Shown here piece by piece: positions 57,748 to 64,000 of a stretch of DNA of 64,000 nt. Location of the stretch: contig OY987239.1 in NCBI GenBank assembly GCA_963920705.1, forward strand, positions 8,000,504-8,064,503, in the 5' to 3' direction. The DNA comes from Odiellus spinosus (taxonomy: Eukaryota > Arthropoda > Arachnida > Opiliones > Phalangiidae). The notes beneath the pieces are model-generated. The model saw only the letters and a list, made by a program, of their open reading frames with translations, had not been told where the DNA came from and made no database searches. The first letter of the stretch is position 1, and every line of letters begins with the position of its first letter. Both the position numbers and the translations under genes were made by a program.

Positions 57748-58036
57748 GGTTCTACGATTTTACGAAGGATCCACTGGATATAACAGTACCACAGAATTTA
57801 GGCATCGATTGAGATATCAAAAATATATAATAAAAAATATTCAAGTGTTGACGGTCTACGAGGTAGCCGACCTCGCTGTTCCATTTAAATTGTACGGCTA
57901 CGGTTTGGCCATGGCCATCGCCATCAAATGCGTCGAAACAGCCTTAGCAATTTACAACAAGCGCAAACCGAAAGAAGCACACACGTTTCGTGTCAGACGT
58001 GTGAAATGTGAAAATATTTTTCTGGAATCGATTTGA
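52259..58036 (+). CDS. Ionotropic-receptor-like chemoreceptor B (3' seven exons)
   Basis: Join 52259-52423, 53271-53412, 53993-54177, 55841-55871, 56179-56205, 56311-56485, 57748-58036. This gives 337 residues in one frame and the same intron phases as IR-like gene A. Shared landmarks are DPPLVW before TM1, CFLLLM/CILLLM-type TM1 with RCLRR, and GFWAILGDFFASFFFE pore-like segment. They continue with SFWLLGLTLF TM2, NGVFKGKLS, REDL in the S2 lobe, RETIKNW, FYEGSTG and an LAVPFKLYGYGLA final TM. It is likely a sensory cation channel subunit, as for gene A. Oddities: exon 5 is only 27 nt against 90 nt in gene A and uses the weak donor GTTAAT. Introns 2, 3 and 6 hold transposons. The C-terminal tail is longer than in A. 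N-terminal exons are not visible, so it may be a 5'-truncated or decaying copy. Confidence 0.68.
53446..53930. repeat. Short element family S, copy 3, split by family M
   Basis: TTAAAGGCCCTATCTGCTCT at the left and AGCTAGCAAAGAAGGCAGAT at the right belong to the ~130 bp family S. The MITE at 53507-53842 plus its 7 bp duplication interrupts it exactly in ATGCACAGC/CTAGC. Located in intron 2 of IR-like gene B. Confidence 0.82.
53507..53842 (+). repeat. MITE family M, copy 8 (nested in family S)
   Basis: Full-length with the perfect 7 bp duplication GCACAGC (53500-53506 and 53843-53849), inside intron 2 of IR-like gene B. Confidence 0.94.
54380..54695. repeat. Cluster of nested palindromes built on GGTCCATTGGGAC
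   Basis: At least three tandem modules alternate CTGTAGGTCCATTGGACCGA, GTCCCAATCGACCGACCGTC and ACAAAAACCCGCACTT in direct and inverted orientation. A perfect hairpin around GACAAAAACCCGCACTTGGT and its complement is centred near 54446. It is in intron 3 of IR-like gene B. Downstream (54897-54985) TTCGGTCCATTGGGAAAAGC occurs twice more in direct repeat. Confidence 0.88.
55066..55371. repeat. MITE with ~40 bp ends CTCCTGGACAAGAAGGATCA
   Basis: CTCCTGGACAAGAAGGATCA plus GACAAGGAGAGGAAAAGTGG at the left is mirrored exactly at 55333-55371. It also lies in intron 3 of IR-like gene B. No clear target duplication. Confidence 0.88.
55556..55728. repeat. Foldback element, GTGTCTGACCC family (copy W3)
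   Basis: GGGTCAGACACCCTTGAATT and TGTACACCTGAGTTCA are mirrored within the element (TGTACACCTGAGTTCGCGAG, GTGTCAGCCCC). It has repeated AGTTCAGCTTTGA words. In intron 3 of IR-like gene B. Confidence 0.72.
56578..57045. repeat. ~465 bp palindromic element
   Basis: GGTGTTTATCGCCGATTTTG, CCCCAAAAGGAGACGACGCA and TGGCCATGGCAGCCGAAAAC at the left are mirrored by GTTTTCGGTTGCCATGGCCA, TCCTTTTGGGGATT and AAATCGGCGATAAACACCTC at the right. Arms are about 120-150 bp. In intron 6 of IR-like gene B. Confidence 0.9.
57712..57745. repeat. Poly(T) tract of 34 at the IR-B final acceptor
   Basis: Uninterrupted T run directly followed by AG/GGTTCTACG, so it forms the pyrimidine tract of the last acceptor. 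Its length is likely variable between individuals. Confidence 0.9.
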
Positions 58037-58601
58037 ATCGATTTCTAGTGCCTGCTTTGAGAACCAGTTTCAAAACCCATTCGGATTCAACAACCTACAG
58101 ATGAAACTACAATAAATCGGTTCATAAAGATGGTGTGTGAACAGATGGCGCTTAAAATACCGTTTTGATGTAAATTGATTGCGATTCGCTAGTGTGAACA
58201 CGACCTCTCTTTGAATAATATTTTCATTAATTTCAAAATAAAATCTTCAAAATATTGAAAATTCAATCTTGGCCAAGTTGGTTATATTTATTACACGCAT
58301 TAAGTGTGTCCTTTGTGGCATATGGTTGCTTCCATCCCACGCACGACCCTGTCGTGTGGTACCAGATACTGTTGGGTGCTTAAAGGGAGTAAACGGTAAA
58401 CCTGGGGCTAATAAGGGAATTAATGTTTTACTTCACGTGAAAGGTCACGTGATATCCGGTCATTTCGGAAAGACCCACACACACACACCCAGTGTAAAAT
58501 CTCCCCCTGAACATAAGTTCAGTCGGGGAGTAATAAGCCAATTTGTAAAAAACTCACCTAAAGTTAATAACGCGAAACACGTAAAAAACATTTTGGACGA
58601 A
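58037..58601. other. Intergenic and promoter region of the mucin-like gene
   Basis: Non-coding. A 128-codon frame here runs through the TATA box and has no recognisable domain, so I treat it as spurious. Confidence 0.5.
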
Positions 58602-58609
58602 TATAAAAG
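58602..58609 (+). promoter_or_regulatory. TATA box of the mucin-like gene
   Basis: TATAAAAG, 73 bp upstream of the ATG. Transcription would start near 58632-58645 (TCAATC, TTCATCG), leaving a 5' UTR of about 40-50 bases, typical of arthropod secreted or cuticular protein genes. Confidence 0.75.
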
Positions 58610-58681
58610 CTTCTCGCTCTCACGTCAATCATATCAATCTTTCATCGCCGTGTAGAACTGTTTAGTTAAAAAAGTTATACT

Positions 58682-59791
58682 ATGAAATTCGTCGGTATTT
58701 TAACAGTTATCGCCATAGTGGAAGTAGTGAGGTGCGTCTCTGAGCAATTAGATTCCAGTTCATCGCTTTTGGACCCTCTATGGACAGGCGTACAACTGAC
58801 GGGGAAGCATGTCCGTATCGCCAAGAAACCTCTTCAAGTCGTAGTTAAGCCTTGTACCTCGGGATGTGACTGTCCAGCCAAGCCGTGTCTGCCTAATTGT
58901 TGCTGCGAGGATTGCGTCACTCAGAAACCGATTCATAAGAAAATCACAACGACGAAGATGCCCATTCCAGTTACACACAAACCTTGTCACAAAGGTTGTA
59001 ATTGCGATGTTGATTGTAATTGTCACCATGTACATAGCCCTAAACCTTGCCATTCGAGCTGTTGTTGTGATGAATGTACGCCTGTGACCACAACGACTGA
59101 AAAGCCAACCACCACGACGACGGTGAAGCCGACGACAACGACTCCCAAGCCAACCACCACGACGACGGTGAAGCCGACGACGACTGCCAAGCCAACCACC
59201 ACGACGACGGTGAAGCCGACGACGACGACTGCCAAGCCAACCACCACGACGACGGTGAAGCCGACGACAACGACTCCCAAGCCAACCACCACGACGACGG
59301 TGAAGCCGACGACAACGACTCCCAAGCCAACCACCACGACGACGGTGAAGCCGACGACAACGACTCCCAAGCCAACCACCACGACGACGGTGAAGCCGAC
59401 GACAACGACTCCCAAGCCAACCACCACGACGACGGTGAAGCCGACGACAACGACTCCCAAGCCAACCACCACGACGACGGTGAAGCCGACGACAACGACT
59501 CCCAAGCCAACCACCACGACGACGGTGAAGCCGACGACAACGACTCCCAAGCCAACCACCACGACGACGGTGAAGCCGACGACAACGACTCCCAAGCCAA
59601 CCACCACGACGACGGTGAAGCCGACGACAACGACTCCCAAGCCAACCACCACGACGACGGTGAAGCCGACGACAACGACTCAAAAGCCAACCACCACGAC
59701 GACGGTGAAGCCGACGACGACTCAAAAGCCAACCACGACGACGTTGAAGCCGCGACGACAACGACTCAAAAGCCAACCACGACCACGTTGA
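58682..59791 (+). CDS. Secreted Cys- and Thr-rich mucin-like protein (frame disrupted near the 3' end)
   Basis: The uninterrupted frame is 369 residues. Residues 1-20 form a signal peptide (MKFVGILTVIAIVEVVRCVS). Two Cys-rich modules follow (about 58-78 and 102-132, each ending CCC.(D/E).C). Then about 14 copies of a 15-residue unit (TTTTTVKPTTTTPKP) form a dense O-glycosylation substrate. The last ~15 residues (RRQRLKSQPRPR) are Arg-rich and unlike the rest, because two extra bases (CG near 59752) shift the frame. In the shifted frame, Thr/Pro/Lys-rich coding continues to a TAG at 59935-59937. A chitin-binding-type sequence follows. With the tail the protein would resemble insect intestinal mucins or peritrophins of the gut lining or cuticle; this role is inferred. 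Start: first ATG after the TATA box, context ATACTATGAAA. Confidence 0.82.
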   Translation: MKFVGILTVIAIVEVVRCVSEQLDSSSSLLDPLWTGVQLTGKHVRIAKKPLQVVVKPCTSGCDCPAKPCLPNCCCEDCVTQKPIHKKITTTKMPIPVTHKPCHKGCNCDVDCNCHHVHSPKPCHSSCCCDECTPVTTTTEKPTTTTTVKPTTTTPKPTTTTTVKPTTTAKPTTTTTVKPTTTTAKPTTTTTVKPTTTTPKPTTTTTVKPTTTTPKPTTTTTVKPTTTTPKPTTTTTVKPTTTTPKPTTTTTVKPTTTTPKPTTTTTVKPTTTTPKPTTTTTVKPTTTTPKPTTTTTVKPTTTTPKPTTTTTVKPTTTTPKPTTTTTVKPTTTTQKPTTTTTVKPTTTQKPTTTTLKPRRQRLKSQPRPR

Positions 59792-60099
59792 AGGCAGTTA
59801 CAACACCGACTCCCAAGCCAACAACGTTACTACCTTGCACGCATAAGCCGAGCACCTGGAAACCAACTCATAAACCGCATCTCACGACAACCGAAGAGTC
59901 TCACACTCCTGTCAAATGCGTTGGCCTTAAAAAATAGATCTGTTGTCCGGCTGAGAATGGTCTGATGCCAGTTTATATCGCGCATCACATGTTCCCTTCA
60001 CTGTTTTTCAAGTGTTCTTGGGGTTTCGCACACCTAATGAAGTGTCCCGCGAAGACCATCTTCGACTCTAATTTAAACGTTTGTGCCACGAAGGTTTAA
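59752..60099 (+). pseudogene. Detached 3' coding part: Thr/Pro tail plus degenerate CBM14 (peritrophin-A) domain
   Basis: Downstream of the frame break, one frame reads Thr/Pro/Lys-rich sequence, then TAG (59935-59937), then 53 codons to TAA at 60097-60099. The last part contains CCPAENG, FKCSWGFAHLMKCPAKTIF and a final NVC. This is the CBM14 pattern C...C..G.....CP....FD.....C, with one expected cysteine (before FFKC) missing. Alternatively an intron 59705-59937 (ACG/GTGAAG ... AAATAG/ATC) would skip both lesions and keep frame, giving 394 residues. If no intron exists, the gene is damaged or the assembly has errors. Confidence 0.65.
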
Positions 60100-60175
60100 A
60101 CTTCAGTATTTTAACGTTATGTTTTGTAGATATATAAACCTTTTGTAAATATTTGTGTAATACGTAGTTGTTGGT

Positions 60176-60181
60176 AATAAA
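60176..60181 (+). terminator. Poly(A) signal of the mucin-like gene
   Basis: AATAAA 77 bp after the TAA at 60097-60099. It lies much closer to the CBM14-containing end than to the early stop at 59791, which suggests the transcript was built to include the CBM14 part. Confidence 0.7.
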
Positions 60182-62112
60182 CGAAAACGATTTGGTTTTT
60201 ATCATGTCTCGCTTTCATTAAAATAATTTTTCCCTGAAATCAAGCTTCAATGGTCACTAAGGTCTGCTAAGGGTTGTTCTTCGAATTAAGGTAGCTGCAC
60301 TTGTAATGGACTGAGAAGGACATACACGAAGAACTGACTATTGCCGGTGAGGATGACGGGACAACAGTCACGCTACTTCCAGATTACAGTGCAGTGTTAC
60401 CTATCCTGCCAAAAAACCAACTTCTTTCCCTATGTTTGAAAGAATCGGGGTTCTCTAACCGATTCTCCCTTTTTATTTGGCATAGTTTGTCAATCAGGTC
60501 GATAGATTACTCAGAATATAGAAAAAGCAAAATTGAAATTAAAGCGACTATTTTAAGATTGAAATAATTCTGATACAATTGTGCACCCAATCAATATCAG
60601 TTCCTTGACATACACCAAAACAAATAATTCCTTTGACATTTGGGCTCATTTTCTAATTCGCTGATTTTTTTCACACATCATTCGGGCCAATTTCCGACTT
60701 CCCTGACTTTACTAGGTCTTCCAGGTCGTGTACGAACTCCGACAATATACAAGTTATTGTTCTTAACGTTGGATGGATACTAAATGATTGAGTTCATCGA
60801 CGCAAATATATCAATGGCCTCAATTAATGACGTTTGGGTGATTCAAAACCCTGATAATCAAATTCCATCATTTGGTCTTGTCGGTTTGACAAGACGGGTC
60901 GGGATTGCTTGGTCTCGGAACAGTTTGATCTCCAGACAGTTTATAATACAAGTAGTTGTAAACCAACCAATCCGATATATCAGACTATTTAATTTTTACT
61001 GAATTTTCTAATGTATATCCGTTGTAAAAACGGTATATATTTAGTTGGGTTAAGTTAGGTTATGTTTCATTTGATCAGCTTATTGGCGCCACTTGGCACA
61101 TACATGAACATTTATACCTACACATATATAACTGATATAATAGATATATGAAGAATGAACAAAATCCACAACCCTACCAAAAGCTACAGTCAAACTGGCG
61201 TTTCTTCATAGTTTTAAGCGTCATGTGTTCACGCATAAGCATTATAAATCGTTTTATCGTAGCTTCATTTATCAGTTGTTGAAACCGAACCGGTGTGAAA
61301 CTGGTTCCCGAAGACAGAAGCGGTTTCGGAAGTGGTTCACACGACTCTAGCGAAATGTTGGAAACGGTTTAAATTGGTCTATATTTGACTCTCGGTTAGA
61401 CCACGTGGGAAATTATTATTCGCAACCCCCCCCCCCCCTGCCGGCAACTATGATTCATGTTGAAAAATATTTTGGCCCCTTATTAATATTATTTTGTGTT
61501 GTAAATTTCTTCGAAATATATCTCCTGTGTTATTTAAGGGCCTTTCATACCAGCCAATTTTTAGCTCCAACTAGTTGTGGCAACTCAAATTGCCCCAACT
61601 AGTTGCTCCGTGTGAATAAAAATTGGTGGAGTTGGCAAAATTAAAATTGTCCTGAAAAAATTGGGTTGCTGACCCAATTTCATGGCAACTTGTCGCGCCA
61701 ACTTTAAGAGTTTGACCAATCAGAGACCTCTCCGTCACGTGATAGGAATTAGTTTCCGGTCATAAAAATAATCCCGGTCTTCTGGTAGCCATTTTCTTTT
61801 TGATTGGGCTGGTTGGTGGACATATCGTTTTAATTCTAAATTGAAGGTACGTTAACACATAAAAGTGTGAAATTAAACTTCTATTTATCCTCAAGTGCAA
61901 TTAAATAAACGAAAACTATGTCGCGAAACCCAGGAGTCTGACCTCTCTTGAATCTCTCGAGTGACTATCGCTACTTCCAATTTTCGTTTCTTCCAACGCT
62001 CGTTACTTCTAATGCCCGTTACTACCAATACTCATTTGTTCCAACGCTCGTTTCCTCCAAAATATAGTAGGAAAAATGGTTTTAATAGTAAGATTCTGGT
62101 ATGATTAGCTTA
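60182..62112. other. Non-coding interval
   Basis: Only short spurious frames. Notable bits: a C run of 11 near 61428, AACTAGTTG-rich foldback words around 61560-61610, and loosely repeated CGTT(A/T)CTTCCAA words at 61970-62060. No gene recognised. Confidence 0.45.
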
Positions 62113-62461
62113 GAAAATGGTGTCATAGCCTGGAAATGGTGTCATAGCCTGGAAATGGTGTCATAGCCTGGAAATGGTGTCATAGCCTGGAAATGGTGTC
62201 ATAGCCTGGAAATGGTGTCATAGCCTGGAAATGGTGTCATAGCCTGGAAATGGTGTCATAGCCTGGAAATGGTGTCATAGCCTGGAAATGGTGTCATAGC
62301 CTGGAAATGGTGTCATAGCCTGGAAATGGTGTCATAGCCTGGAAATGGTGTCATAGCCTGGAAATGGTGTCATAGCCTGGAAATGGTGTCATAGCCTGGA
62401 AATGGTGTCATAGCCTGGAAATGGTGTCATAGCCTGGAAATGGTGTCATAGCCTGGAAATG
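62113..62461. repeat. Satellite array of 19 bp units (~18 copies)
   Basis: Essentially perfect copies of GGAAATGGTGTCATAGCCT with no variants apparent between the ends. Homogeneity implies recent expansion. Confidence 0.98.
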
Positions 62462-63065
62462 ATTATCCTATCTTAATCCGATGATAGCGTTATTCCTATG
62501 GTCATTTATCACGGGTAATGCCAATGAGACATTTAAAACCACGCGCCCTTACACTCATATTTTCTCTAAATATATCTTCAAAAAATTTCTGAAGCATATT
62601 TGATCAAATTTGTACCTTAAAATATTGTAGATTGCAGCATGTCATTAGTTGTTTTTATTTTGACAAAGGAGGGTATTTTTAGTTTTTATAAACTTTAAAT
62701 GGGCACGTGAATAACAAAAAAATAACTATTAATGGTTTAAGATATATACACAAATTACATGAATTGAAACGTTAATAGATTAATAAAGTTTTTTTTAATT
62801 AGTACTAAATAGATTGTAATAATTAATTTAACAGAAGCTATTGGTTTTTTCGGTTTCACCCTGTATATTTATGGGTCATTCCACGTGAACTCACCCATGC
62901 ATGTCACCCGGAGTCAACTGATTTTTATACACACACTTTCGTCTATGTTTGAAACTAATATTTGTAATTTTGAGCTTAAAACAAACTTTTTGAAGTACAT
63001 CGGTTTTACTACTAGGTACCCCTCTTTTTTGGCCTACGATTTTACCGAATTTGTCTCCCTTAGCA
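62462..63065. other. Non-coding interval
   Basis: No gene recognised. GGGTCATTCCACGTGAACTC near 62872 reads like the terminus of a dispersed repeat that may include the duplicated blocks at 63066-63790. Confidence 0.4.
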
Positions 63066-63790
63066 TTTTGAATAACTTTCAATCTAATCATTGTAGCGTT
63101 ATGAAAATTTGGTTTCTTACATAGAATAATGCGCAGCACCCAGTGGTATGGCCCAAATTATTCTCAAAATTCCGGTTTCTATTTAACCAAATTATTCTTA
63201 ACGCGTAAAGTGAAAAATATATATTTGGGTGGGGGGGTTACATTCAGAGCCCTGGAAAGTGATGTACTCACTTATCTAATCGATATTAATATCATTACGA
63301 AGCGAAGAAACAGCGCATTCTATTGATCCACAAGTAATTTGGGGTAAGGTGCGGTTATATGATGGACCAAACAATGAGTCATTGAATTTTGCAAAATTTT
63401 CACTTTCAAGGAAAAACAACACTTTTATTAATTTGAATAACTTTCAATCTAATCATTATAGCTATATGAAATTTTTGTTTCTTATGTAAATGAATATGGA
63501 GAATCGAGTGGTAATGCCCAAATTGTCTCAAAATTTGAATTTCCACTTTAATGTATATGGTGGACCAAATACTAATTTATTGAATTTAGCCTTTCCACTT
63601 TAATAACGCGTAAAGCTAAATCATATGTTTTTGGTGTGTTATATTCGCAACCCTGCAAAGTGATGTAGATAAGGTCATATGCAACTATATTAATATCATT
63701 ACGAAGCCCAGAAACGGGGCATTCTATTATTTTGGGGTAAGTTGGTGTTCTACATTTGCTAGACCAAATACTGATTTATCTAATTTTACG
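63066..63790. repeat. Two direct copies of a ~367 bp degenerate block
   Basis: TTTGAATAACTTTCAATCTA at 63066 and again at 63432, followed in both by GCCCAAATT, AACGCGTAAAG, AGTGATGTA and TTAATATCATTACGAAG in the same order. Divergence is considerable. No open frame runs through it. It continues towards the window end. Confidence 0.75.
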
Positions 63791-64000
63791 AAATTTCTAC
63801 ATTTAGGAGCAGAAAAGAATTTATAAAATTTTTATAAGAGAATATCTTACAACAATATATATTTTTGTCCTTTATTCATTTTTCTACATTAATGAATGAA
63901 TAATTTCAAAATCTGTTTCTTTCCCCTAGAACCATGGCAGTGAATGTGGGATCTGAAACTATGCATAAAATAGAGTTAAGAGGCACATGACATATGTCAT

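Noticed and set aside
58269-58655. 128-codon frame upstream of the mucin-like gene
   Set aside because: It overlaps the TATA box and predicted transcription start, has no signal or domain, and its composition is like the surrounding non-coding DNA.
58778-59776. Long open frames on the minus strand (about 332, 230 and 209 codons) opposite the mucin repeats
   Set aside because: They are periodic shadows of the 45 bp repeat, whose sequence is open in several frames. The plus frame has the signal peptide, TATA box and Cys modules.
62885-63326. Short frames on both strands at the right end
   Set aside because: They fall in degenerate direct repeats with no domain resemblance.

Overview
The window is eukaryotic, AT-rich nuclear DNA with introns, poly(A) signals, a TATA promoter and many miniature transposons. 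It is almost certainly from an arthropod and most likely an insect. The evidence is two divergent ionotropic-receptor (IR) type chemoreceptor genes, a secreted Thr-rich mucin followed by a peritrophin-type chitin-binding domain, insect-like beta-tubulins, and TTAGG-type telomere-like motifs in one palindrome. I cannot name the order or species from sequence alone.

Layout. 0-3.0 kb: no recognisable gene. 3.0-7.6 kb (+): 3' seven exons of an IR-like gene (IR-A), with a 1.19 kb P-element-like insertion carrying a decayed THAP domain and a 315 bp palindromic MITE in its last intron. 8.8-14.2 kb: repeat block, consisting of four alternating copies of a ~0.5 kb element, one inverted pair of which encloses a 1.16 kb satellite of 25 bp units. 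14.8-21.1 kb (+): beta-tubulin gene 1, with a 4.8 kb first intron full of MITEs and a 29 bp satellite. 21.5-25.6 kb: four 193 bp tandem repeats, a duplicated 197 bp segment and a LINE 3' relic. 25.9-29.2 kb (+): beta-tubulin gene 2. 29.6-43.0 kb: gene-empty, seeded with eleven copies of one palindromic MITE family plus other foldback elements. 43.7-45.0 kb (-): an intronless septin of the SEPT6/Drosophila Sep2-Sep5 group. 45.5-52.2 kb: repeats and MITEs. 52.3-58.0 kb (+): a second IR-like gene (IR-B) with the same exon phases as IR-A. 58.6-60.2 kb (+): a secreted Cys- and Thr-rich mucin-like gene with a frameshift and an in-frame stop before a chitin-binding (CBM14-like) tail. 60.2-64 kb: non-coding, with a 19 bp satellite.

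The tubulin pair is a tandem duplication with strong signs of exon 3 gene conversion. The two IR-like genes are paralogues that bracket the tubulin-septin segment. The genes do not form a pathway. The most distinctive property of the locus is its layered, nested MITE content: insertion-site duplications can be read directly (7 bp for two families, 8 bp for the P-like element, TTAA for another), which gives a relative insertion order.
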